A stretch of 64,000 nt of DNA from assembly GCA_030147635.1 (NCBI GenBank), contig JASBUZ010000053.1:1-64000 (forward strand), read 5' to 3'. The notes beneath the pieces are model-generated. The model was not told where the DNA came from. It ran no database searches and worked only from the letters and a program-made list of their open reading frames with translations. Position numbers and translations under genes: made by a program. The stretch is from Gammaproteobacteria bacterium. GTDB lineage: Bacteria > Pseudomonadota > Gammaproteobacteria > Legionellales > Legionellaceae. This document shows, piece by piece, positions 57,654 to 64,000 of this stretch (positions within the stretch are counted from its first letter, which is position 1; each line of letters opens with the position of its first letter).

Positions 57654-58400
57654 ATGAAGAAATGGTTGGTTTGTTGCTTGCTGCTTTGTTGTTCAAATCT
57701 GAGCTTCGCTGAGAGTCAGCCACTTCGTGTTGCGGTTGTCGCATTCAGTCCCCCCTTTGCCATGCAAAGTACTTCTGAACACTTCTATGGCTTTGACATA
57801 GCCACCATCGAATATGTTTGTCAGCATATAAAGCGACGTTGTGAATATATCCCCATGGACTTTGATAAACTCTTTGAAGCCCTTCTAAATGAAGAGGCAG
57901 ATGTAGCCATTGGTGGTATTATCATTACACTTCAACGCGCACGCATGGTCCGATTTTCAACACCTTACATGGTTAGCAAGGCTCAATTCATTACCAATCA
58001 AGACACCCCTATCCAACCACCATTTACATTAGAAAAACTTGGCGGAAAACGGGTTGGCGCATTAGAAGGAGGCTCTCTTGAGCGAATGATTAAGTTCTCA
58101 AGCAAGAAAAAACCAAACCTCATTAAATTTAAGCAAGATAGCGACATTATTGATGCACTCAAAAATAATCGTATTCAATTCGCTATTTTAAGCGCTCCGA
58201 AAGCTCACTACTGGAAAAGTAACTCAGCAGGCTCTTTTAAAAGTGTTGGTAAGCCTTTTCCTGTTGGATTTGGCTTTGCTGTTGCCATTAATCCAAGAGA
58301 CCAAGAGCTCATCAAAAAAGTCGATTTGGCACTTTTTGACTATCAGGACAGCGATAGCTACAAAGAAAACTATAACTTATACTTCCTGCATGACTTTTAA
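57654..58400 (+). CDS. Periplasmic amino-acid-binding protein (SBP_bac_3, ArtJ-like)
   Basis: A 248-residue exported protein with signal peptide MKKWLVCCLLLCCSNLSFA. The mature protein starts with the ligand-binding fold (LRVAVVAFSPPFAMQ), then FYGFDIATIEYVCQHIKRRCEY, ADVAIGGIIITLQRARMVRFSTPYM, GKRVGALEGG and PVGFGFAVAINPRDQ. It resembles family-3 solute-binding proteins for polar amino acids such as arginine. The permease and ATPase are not adjacent, so it may work with remote transporter parts. The Cys cluster in the signal region (WLVCCLLLCCS) lacks a convincing lipobox, so lipid attachment is uncertain. Confidence 0.85.
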   Translation: MKKWLVCCLLLCCSNLSFAESQPLRVAVVAFSPPFAMQSTSEHFYGFDIATIEYVCQHIKRRCEYIPMDFDKLFEALLNEEADVAIGGIIITLQRARMVRFSTPYMVSKAQFITNQDTPIQPPFTLEKLGGKRVGALEGGSLERMIKFSSKKKPNLIKFKQDSDIIDALKNNRIQFAILSAPKAHYWKSNSAGSFKSVGKPFPVGFGFAVAINPRDQELIKKVDLALFDYQDSDSYKENYNLYFLHDF

Positions 58401-58416
58401 GTAGGTATCCCTCCGC

Positions 58417-58446
58417 TCGACAAAACCGCCTTATTTCCCGTATAAT
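58417..58446 (+). promoter_or_regulatory. Sigma70-type promoter of rimO
   Basis: -35 TCGACA (58417-58422, 5 of 6) and -10 TATAAT (58441-58446, perfect) with 18 bases between, 34 bases before the rimO ATG. Confidence 0.7.
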
Positions 58447-58480
58447 TCGTTCTTTTTTTGAACTGGAATAAGTAATCAGA

Positions 58481-59755
58481 ATGAATCATCGGGTAGGATT
58501 TGTAAGCCTTGGGTGTCCTAAAGCGCTCGTGGACTCAGAACGCATCATCACACAGCTTCGCGCTCAAGGCTATGAGCTAGTACAAACATTCCAAGATGCA
58601 GGTATTGTGGTCATTAATACCTGCGGATTTATCGACTCAGCGGTTGAAGAATCTCTGGAAACCATCCAAGAAGCGATGGCAGAAAATGGTCGCGTGATTG
58701 TGACCGGCTGCCTGGGCGCTAAAGCAGATGTGATTAAAAAAGCTTGTCCTGATGTATTACACATTAGTGGCGCTCATGCTTATGAAGAAGTGGTACGAGC
58801 CGTACACAGGTATCTGCCTCCCCCTAAAGACCCATTCACTCAACTTATTCCACCCGAAGGCATTAAACTCACACCAAGACACTATGCTTATCTTAAAATT
58901 TCAGAAGGCTGTAACCACAAGTGTACCTTCTGCATTATTCCAAGCATGCGTGGCAAACTACAAAGCTATCCATTTGAAAATATTTTGAAAGACGCACAAC
59001 GCCTAAAAGATGCTGGCGTGCGCGAGCTACTCGTCATTGCACAAGATACTAGCGCTTATGGGCTTGATACTGGAAAACTCAAATTTTATGACTTATGTGA
59101 AGCATTGAGTAAGCTGGGTATTTGGGTACGTCTGCATTATGTCTATCCTTATCCACATGTTGATCATGTCATTCCTTTAATGCGTGATGGCAATCTATTA
59201 CCTTATTTAGATATTCCCTTGCAACATGCAAATCCAAGGCTACTTAAAGCAATGCGACGCCCTGCCAACGCAGAGAACACACTTGAGCGCATTAGTAAGT
59301 GGCGTAGTATCTGTCCGGATATCACCATTCGCTCAACCTTCATTGTCGGATTCCCAGGAGAAACCGATGCTGAATTTGAAGAGCTACTCAGTTTTCTTAA
59401 AGAAGCACAACTTGACCGAGTCGGATGCTTTCAATATTCACCGGTTGAAGGCGCAAAAGCTAACGAACTTGGTGAGGCAATTCCAGAACCACTGAAAGCG
59501 GAACGTTTCGACAGATTCATGCGCCTACAAGCAGACATTAGCCGAGATAAATTACACCAGAAAATTGGCAGCCAACAAACCGTACTGGTCGATACCATAC
59601 AAGAAGACTGTGTCATTGCCAGAAGCATGGCCGATGCCCCTGAAATTGATGGCTTAGTCTACCTTGCGCCAAATGCTCAATTAAAACCGGGAGAATTTGC
59701 CAAGGTTACTATTACTGATAGTGATGATTATGACTTGTATGCAGAGCTTCTCTAA
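58481..59755 (+). CDS. rimO: Ribosomal protein S12 methylthiotransferase RimO
   Basis: A 424-residue radical SAM enzyme that methylthiolates Asp of S12. It has the UPF0004 N-terminal domain: [33 protein letters not shown] and VTGCLGAKA, holding the first cluster cysteines. The radical SAM domain has [20 protein letters not shown] (CxxxCxxC near 144-151), [26 protein letters not shown] and [19 protein letters not shown]. The TRAM end covers about 365-424. The DTSAYG and IPSMRG segments fit RimO rather than MiaB. Confidence 0.96.
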   Translation: MNHRVGFVSLGCPKALVDSERIITQLRAQGYELVQTFQDAGIVVINTCGFIDSAVEESLETIQEAMAENGRVIVTGCLGAKADVIKKACPDVLHISGAHAYEEVVRAVHRYLPPPKDPFTQLIPPEGIKLTPRHYAYLKISEGCNHKCTFCIIPSMRGKLQSYPFENILKDAQRLKDAGVRELLVIAQDTSAYGLDTGKLKFYDLCEALSKLGIWVRLHYVYPYPHVDHVIPLMRDGNLLPYLDIPLQHANPRLLKAMRRPANAENTLERISKWRSICPDITIRSTFIVGFPGETDAEFEELLSFLKEAQLDRVGCFQYSPVEGAKANELGEAIPEPLKAERFDRFMRLQADISRDKLHQKIGSQQTVLVDTIQEDCVIARSMADAPEIDGLVYLAPNAQLKPGEFAKVTITDSDDYDLYAELL

Positions 59756-59835
59756 AGAAGGCTAACTTTTAAAATTTCCAAAGCCGACTACAATAAGTAA
59801 TGTCTTTTCAAAACATGTAATCGATGGAGAGTGTA

Positions 59836-60018
59836 ATGGCTGATAACGATAAGAAAACTGGTGATAAGCCCGAAAAAGCAACAAGTGCTGCTGAAGCATG
59901 GCGGGAGTTTCGGAAACACGTCGAAAAGCTCACGGAAGAAGGCGTAAAAGGGTATGATCGGTGGGATAAAGGCCATCAGGATGATCACGACAAACCTTCC
60001 AAAGGCCCTAGTGCTTAG
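59836..60018 (+). CDS. Small charged protein with GVKGYDRWD motif, unknown function
   Basis: A 60-residue, very hydrophilic protein. The ATG at 59836 follows GGAG by 6 bases, which supports translation. Residues about 18-35 form a helix (AAEAWREFRKHVEKL), and residues 36-44 are GVKGYDRWD, near identical to GVKGFDRFD in the 323-residue protein at 43350-44321, where a similar helix also precedes the motif. The remaining tail is Asp/His/Lys-rich. No family is known to me. It follows rimO by 80 bases and ends just before a palindromic repeat. Confidence 0.6.
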   Translation: MADNDKKTGDKPEKATSAAEAWREFRKHVEKLTEEGVKGYDRWDKGHQDDHDKPSKGPSA

Positions 60019-60021
60019 AGA

Positions 60022-60098
60022 GTCATTGAGAGTGAAGCGCGGCAATCTTCTCAGGCATGTAGCCCTCAGGATGAGATTGCCACACCATTCTCAATCAT
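60022..60098. repeat. Degenerate palindromic intergenic repeat
   Basis: The left arm GTCATTGAGAGTGAAGCGCG... (60022-60048) and right arm AGATTGCCACACC... (60074-60098) are imperfect inverted copies. The middle section 60049-60073 reads TCTCAGGCATGTAGCCCTCA and continues. This is the widespread ATTGCGAG.../GCAATCT palindrome family also seen at 17323-17386. It sits between the 60-residue gene and the end of perM. Confidence 0.7.
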
Positions 60099-60101
60099 CA
60101 A

Positions 60102-61142
60102 CTAACTACTTCCTCTCGACTCTTGCAACAACGTAATAAAAAGCACCATCACAATGGGACCTACAAACAAACCAAGCAGCCCAAGGGTTTCAAGGCCACC
60201 CAAAATACCAAATAGTACGGCTAAAAACGGCAGCGAAATGGTGCCACCAATGAGAACTGGTTTAACAAAATGGTCGGCCGTAAACATCACAATAGTACCA
60301 GAGACAATCACAATAAACGCCCCTAATAAGCTCCCATGCGACCAGAGCATCAAAGCAACAGCTGCAAACACCACGGGGACTACAAAAGGAATCATGGCAG
60401 CAATCCCGGTTAGGATACCAAGCAAGGTTGACCCTGGCGCCCCCACCCAGGCATAACAAACCCCCATTAAAAATCCAACACCGATACCAACCAAAATGGT
60501 ACCATTCACCGTGCCTCGTAAAGCACGTGGTAGTTTTTCAGCATAACGATACCACCGGCTTCCAATACAATTTTCTCCCACCTGATTAATCACACGAGTA
60601 ATTTGCTCGCCATCACGATAAAAGAAAAAAAGAATCAGCATGGTAAAGCCAATTTGAAAACCTCGGTGGGCCAAATTCAAACTGATACGCTTCGCGTAAT
60701 AACTAACAGGCGTCAAAGATAAGTGCACATTCGATAACAAGTGTTTGATGTGCCCTGGTTGACTTAGGTTTTTATCCCAGTAAGTTACCACTTCTTTACC
60801 AAACAACGGTAAGTCTTCTAGAAAAGTGGGAATGTCACCGCCATGGCGATTTAAGTGTTGCAGATAATTCAAAAACAGCTGTAAATCTCTAACGACGACA
60901 CTGACCAACCAGCTCACCGGGATAATAAAAATAATGGCCAGCAGTGTGGTAAACAAAAAAGCGGATATATTTTTGTATTTGCCGAAAAAGCGGTCCCATT
61001 TGAGATAGAGCGGATAAGTTGCAATGGTAATAATGCCCGCCCAAACCAGTGAAGGAATAAAGCGGTGAATAATAAATAAGGTAAGCCCAACAACCGCAAC
61101 GGTTAACGTAATGCTAATCAGCTCTTTATGATTCTCATTCAT
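60102..61142 (-). CDS. AI-2E family transporter (PerM/YdiK-like)
   Basis: A 346-residue membrane protein with about eight hydrophobic helices, including LTVAVVGLTLFIIHRFIPSL near the start, VLVGIGVGFLMGVCYAWVG and IPFVVPVVFAAVALML. GLFVGPIVMVLFITLL near the end is the family's conserved G-x-x-x-GP stretch. Proteins of this family export or take up small molecules; the substrate here is unknown. Its ATG overlaps the pgpA stop, so it is the last gene of the glyA-nrdR-nusB-pgpA run. It is transcribed toward the 60022 palindrome. Confidence 0.88.
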   Translation of the reverse strand: MNENHKELISITLTVAVVGLTLFIIHRFIPSLVWAGIITIATYPLYLKWDRFFGKYKNISAFLFTTLLAIIFIIPVSWLVSVVVRDLQLFLNYLQHLNRHGGDIPTFLEDLPLFGKEVVTYWDKNLSQPGHIKHLLSNVHLSLTPVSYYAKRISLNLAHRGFQIGFTMLILFFFYRDGEQITRVINQVGENCIGSRWYRYAEKLPRALRGTVNGTILVGIGVGFLMGVCYAWVGAPGSTLLGILTGIAAMIPFVVPVVFAAVALMLWSHGSLLGAFIVIVSGTIVMFTADHFVKPVLIGGTISLPFLAVLFGILGGLETLGLLGLFVGPIVMVLFITLLQESRGSS

Positions 61143-61648
61143 CAGCTCGCTCCAAGGGTATATAAATGACTTAACAGTTGCAGAATAAAAAAAGCGGGGA
61201 CCGCGGCCAGCACATCATCTAACATGATGCCAAGCCCTCCTCCAACACGCTTATCAATCCATCTGATGGGCTCAGGCTTCCAAATATCAAACAAGCGAAA
61301 CAACAAAAAACCAAGTAACATCCACTGCCAGTGGAGGGGGACTGAAAACATCGTAAGCAAATAGCCGACAATTTCATCCCACACAATGCCAGAGTAGTCA
61401 TGCTCTCCTAAGTCACTTGAGACTTTACCGCAAATGTAAATCCCAGCCAAAAAGGCAACCAAAGTTACTAGCAGATAGGCTTTGGCATTCAGAAAAAACG
61501 CGAGAATGATGTAAATAGGAATGGCGGCAACGGTACCAAAAGTGCCAGGAGCCACCGGTGAGAGACCACTGCCAAAACCAAAGGCCAGACAGTATACTGG
61601 GTCTTTCAAAACGCGCCTAAACGATAACTGTTCTTTAGCCAATTTCAA
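61142..61648 (-). CDS. pgpA: Phosphatidylglycerophosphatase A
   Basis: A 168-residue PgpA with four hydrophobic segments. The active-site region is FGFGSGLSPVAPGTFGTVAAIP, and EHDYSGIVWDEIVGYLLTM and FRLFDIWKPEPIRWIDKRVGGGLGIMLDDVLA are typical. It dephosphorylates phosphatidylglycerophosphate to phosphatidylglycerol. The frame opens with TTG at 61648, in the final codons of nusB; a second TTG at 61642 is about as good, since GAG lies a few bases before either. Translation is coupled to nusB. Confidence 0.93.
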   Translation of the reverse strand: MKLAKEQLSFRRVLKDPVYCLAFGFGSGLSPVAPGTFGTVAAIPIYIILAFFLNAKAYLLVTLVAFLAGIYICGKVSSDLGEHDYSGIVWDEIVGYLLTMFSVPLHWQWMLLGFLLFRLFDIWKPEPIRWIDKRVGGGLGIMLDDVLAAVPAFFILQLLSHLYTLGAS

Positions 61649-62072
61649 TCGCTCTGATTTGTTTTGCTAAGTTATTTAAAACCCCATTCACGTACTTGTG
61701 GCCATCTTGAGAGCCAAACGTTTTGGTGAGATTCACAGACTCATCAAGAATCACACGATAAGGAATTTCCAAAACTTCTGACAGCTCAAATGTACTCAAG
61801 CGCAATACAGCAAGCTCAATGGGATTAAGACTCTCAATGGGTCTATCTAAAAATGGGAGCAAGAGCTCATCAAGCTTTGCTTGTTTTTCTTCAACACCAT
61901 AAAAGAGGCGTTTAAAATAATCAAAGTCCGCTTTGTCATCACTATGTATGGCACGAAACTGTGCTTCAATTTCAGAAGATTCTGATTGTGAGACGGCCCT
62001 TTGGTAGATTGCTTGTACAGCAAGCTTTCTCGCACGGCGTCTGCCTTTAATAGTTTGTCTATCTGTCGTCAC
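61635..62072 (-). CDS. nusB: Transcription antitermination factor NusB
   Basis: About 145 residues of the all-helical NusB fold: [86 protein letters not shown]. It binds boxA with S10 in rRNA antitermination. The GTG at 62072 follows GCAGGGG and gives the normal length; the ATG pair at 62093/62090 lacks a ribosome binding site. It overlaps nrdR by 14 bases. The ribH gene that usually precedes nusB, and thiL that often follows it, are absent. Confidence 0.94.
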   Translation of the reverse strand: MTTDRQTIKGRRRARKLAVQAIYQRAVSQSESSEIEAQFRAIHSDDKADFDYFKRLFYGVEEKQAKLDELLLPFLDRPIESLNPIELAVLRLSTFELSEVLEIPYRVILDESVNLTKTFGSQDGHKYVNGVLNNLAKQIRAIEIG

Positions 62073-62535
62073 AAGAAGCCCCTGCCTCATCATTTATTTG
62101 TTCAATGGCTTCACGAAAATCACTCACATCTTTGAATCGTTTATAAACAGATGCAAAACGAACATAAGCAACATGATCAAGCCGATACAACTGCTCCATC
62201 ACCCAATCCCCAAGCTTACGTGAATCAATTTCACGCTCACCATAACGTCTGATTTGCTGCAAAATTGCGACTACAGCATTTTCAAGTGCATCCGCACTGA
62301 CAGGACGCTTTTCTAGGGCTCGTAACATCCCTGCTCGTAAATTGTCTTCCCGAAAAAACTCCCGCCGGCCGTCTCTTTTGACTACCATAGGCATTACTAA
62401 TTCAGGTGTTTCAAATGTCGTAAACCGCTCTTGGCAGTCAACACATTGGCGTCTTCTACGCACCTGCTCTCCTTCGGCCACCAAGCGCGAATCAATCACC
62501 TTAGTTTCTTCTGCATGACAAAATGGACAATACAT
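62059..62535 (-). CDS. nrdR: Transcriptional repressor NrdR
   Basis: A 158-residue NrdR: a zinc ribbon with Cys3, Cys6 (MYCPFC), Cys31 and Cys34 (CVDCQ), then the ATP-cone ([31 protein letters not shown]) and a C-terminal part with [14 protein letters not shown]. It represses ribonucleotide reductase genes by sensing dATP/ATP. It is 14 bases after glyA and overlaps nusB. Confidence 0.96.
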   Translation of the reverse strand: MYCPFCHAEETKVIDSRLVAEGEQVRRRRQCVDCQERFTTFETPELVMPMVVKRDGRREFFREDNLRAGMLRALEKRPVSADALENAVVAILQQIRRYGEREIDSRKLGDWVMEQLYRLDHVAYVRFASVYKRFKDVSDFREAIEQINDEAGASCDDR

Positions 62536-62549
62536 CTTGTTAATACCAC

Positions 62550-63806
62550 CTACTGCTTATAAACAGGAAACGCTCGACACAACTCAATCACACACTCTCG
62601 TGTTTTTTGAATGGTCTTCTCATTTTCAATATCGTCTAATATATCGGCTATCCAATTGGAGACCTGCTGAACTTCTTTCTCACAAAAGCCACGTGTAGTA
62701 ATTGCAGGCGTTCCTAATCGAAGCCCACTGGTCACAAAAGGTGAGCGGGTCTCATTGGGCACCGTATTCTTATTAAGCGTCAAGTTAGCACGCCCCAGGG
62801 CGATTTCAGCATCTTTTCCGGTAATATCTTTATCGGTCAAGTCAATCAACATCAAATGATTATCTGTCCCACCTGAAACCAAAATATATCCGCGCTTCAT
62901 CAAAGTTTCAGCCATTTTTTTAGCGTTCAAAAGGACCTGGCACTGATAATCTTTAAAAGCTGGCTGCAATGCTTCTTCAAAAGCCACTGCCTTTGCTGCA
63001 ATCACATGCATTAAAGGCCCGCCTTGGGTACCAGGAAAAACCGCTGAATTTATCTTTTTCTGAATTTCCTCGTTGGCCCGACCTAAAATGACACCACCTC
63101 GAGGTCCGCGTAGGGTTTTATGAGTGGTACTGGTGACTACATCAGCATAAGGTACCGGAGAAGGATACAAATCAACTGCCACCAAACCTGCAACATGAGC
63201 CATATCAGCCATAAGATAAGCACCCACTTCGTCGGAAAGCAAACGGAATCGTGCCCAATCAACCACACGAGAATAGGCTGAAAATCCAGCAATAATCAAT
63301 TTTGGTTTTTCAGCTAACACTTGCTTTTCAAGTGCTGCATAATCGATTAAGCCTGTTTCGTTATCTAAGCCATATGAAACGACGTCATAGAGCTTCCCTG
63401 AAAAGTTTACGGGAGAACCATGTGTTAAGTGGCCGCCATCAGGAAGTGACATGCCAAGCACTTTGTCCCCCGGGTTTAAAAGCGCCATCATAACGGCTGC
63501 ATTGGCTTGTGAACCAGAATGAGGTTGTACATTGGCAAAGTCAGCTCCAAAGAGCTTTTTAACACGCTCAATGGCTAAAGCTTCGACCTGATCAACATGC
63601 TCACAGCCACCGTAGTAGCGCTTGCTTGGGTAGCCTTCTGCATATTTATTAGTAAGGAGTGAGCCCTGTGCTTCAAGCACACGAGGCGTCACATAATTCT
63701 CAGAGGCAATCAACTCAATATGGTCTTCTTGGCGTGTGCGCTCTGCTTCCATCGCCTGCCATAATGTGTCATCAAATGTCGCTATAGTTTCGTGATAATC
63801 GAACAT
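62550..63806 (-). CDS. glyA: Serine hydroxymethyltransferase
   Basis: A 418-residue PLP enzyme interconverting serine and glycine with tetrahydrofolate. [65 protein letters not shown], the PLP Lys in [16 protein letters not shown], and [13 protein letters not shown] are seen. The ATG at 63806 follows GAGG by 7 bases; an in-frame start nine codons earlier is unlikely. It is first in the run glyA-nrdR-nusB-pgpA-perM. Confidence 0.97.
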   Translation of the reverse strand: MFDYHETIATFDDTLWQAMEAERTRQEDHIELIASENYVTPRVLEAQGSLLTNKYAEGYPSKRYYGGCEHVDQVEALAIERVKKLFGADFANVQPHSGSQANAAVMMALLNPGDKVLGMSLPDGGHLTHGSPVNFSGKLYDVVSYGLDNETGLIDYAALEKQVLAEKPKLIIAGFSAYSRVVDWARFRLLSDEVGAYLMADMAHVAGLVAVDLYPSPVPYADVVTSTTHKTLRGPRGGVILGRANEEIQKKINSAVFPGTQGGPLMHVIAAKAVAFEEALQPAFKDYQCQVLLNAKKMAETLMKRGYILVSGGTDNHLMLIDLTDKDITGKDAEIALGRANLTLNKNTVPNETRSPFVTSGLRLGTPAITTRGFCEKEVQQVSNWIADILDDIENEKTIQKTRECVIELCRAFPVYKQ

Positions 63807-63845
63807 GAATTGTCCTCGCAAAAGAGCATCCAAATCGCAACAGCC

Positions 63846-63873
63846 ATGATAGCATGGTGTCCAATTTAAGCAA
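63846..63873 (-). promoter_or_regulatory. Putative glyA promoter
   Basis: On the minus strand TTGCTT (63873-63868) and TATCAT (63851-63846) are separated by 16 bases, about 40 bases before the glyA ATG. The -35 box overlaps the stop of the upstream gene. Confidence 0.35.
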
Positions 63874-64000
63874 CCTGTTTTATAGACACTCTAAGGCGTC
63901 CAAAGCGGTTAACCACCCACTTTTTAGACGCTTTTCCCGCACGCTCTAGTAAAAAATGGCCATTCATCGCGAGATGCTCAGAAGTATGACTAATCACGAG
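63866..64000 (-). CDS. C-terminal end of a gene running off the window, possibly GspH/FimT-type pseudopilin
   Basis: The minus strand from 64000 is open for 44 codons to TAA at 63866-63868: it reads [19 protein letters not shown] and ends [19 protein letters not shown]. The shape NGHFLLE...[11 protein letters not shown] resembles the last strands of GspH/FimT minor pilins (IVISRxGRVRVS type), but this is a weak recognition of a short piece. The rest of the gene lies outside the window. Confidence 0.4.
   Translation of the reverse strand, partial: LVISHTSEHLAMNGHFLLERAGKASKKWVVNRFGRLRVSIKQVA

Noticed and set aside
60262-60459. Cys-rich minus-strand frame inside perM
   Set aside because: It is a shifted reading of the perM coding sequence with no independent support.

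Overview
The window looks like a chromosomal segment of a Legionellales-type gammaproteobacterium with moderate GC. This rests on gene content, not on a database search. The pointers are an IcmC/DotE- or DotV-like inner-membrane protein of Dot/Icm (type IVB) secretion systems, a fused aspartokinase-diaminopimelate decarboxylase, a class I fructose-bisphosphate aldolase, a beta/gamma-type malate dehydrogenase, and several large or charged proteins of unknown function that would fit secreted effectors. No rRNA, tRNA or CRISPR array was recognised.

Layout. 1-1.7 kb: the edge of an IS110-type transposase, a FabG-like dehydrogenase, and a decayed MTA/SAH nucleosidase gene between two ~103-bp direct repeats. 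1.7-6.9 kb: a GNAT/PuuE-type deacetylase pair, recJ with an RpfE-like gene and an unknown gene, and a divergent Mth938-domain gene. 6.9-20.3 kb: a minus-strand surface polysaccharide locus. It holds asnB, two sugar epimerases, the five enzymes wbpE/A/B/D/I expected to make UDP-ManNAc3NAcA, the export ATPase Wzt and two paralogous glycosyltransferases. The genes are packed with start/stop overlaps, and the locus lies directly behind hflK-hflC-purA (20.3-23.7 kb). 23.8-27.9 kb: a 1377-residue protein of unknown function with a duplicated C-terminal module, then trmB.

28.7-36.9 kb is mostly housekeeping: rpmB-rpmG with a clear promoter and terminator, hpf, ptsO, pssA, a DUF3579-like gene, the IcmC-like gene, a flavin reductase, aldolase, and aroQ-accB-accC-prmA. 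36.9-39.3 kb holds a class II glutamine amidotransferase/ATP-grasp pair, an arsC-like gene and a probable 6S RNA just upstream of arsC. 39.4-49.4 kb holds mdh, hemW, plsY, tsaD, a charged unknown protein, lpxH, an isolated minC, fadD, a small secreted protein and fadL. 49.5-60 kb holds a membrane-embedded lipase-like protein, lysC-lysA, an AddA/RecB-like helicase-nuclease, mrp, a periplasmic amino-acid-binding protein, rimO and a 60-residue protein sharing a motif with the charged unknown. 60-64 kb holds perM-pgpA-nusB-nrdR-glyA (minus strand) and the 3' end of a gene running off the window.

The most interesting leads are the isolated Dot/Icm-type gene together with four effector-like unknown proteins, the ATP-grasp/glutamine amidotransferase pair, the wbp locus with Wzt but no Wzm, the probable 6S RNA, the decayed nucleosidase between repeats that each carry a TTATCCCCA dyad, and the shared GVKG(F/Y)DR(F/W)D motif. 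No intergenic stretch without a gene or remnant exceeds about 240 bases.
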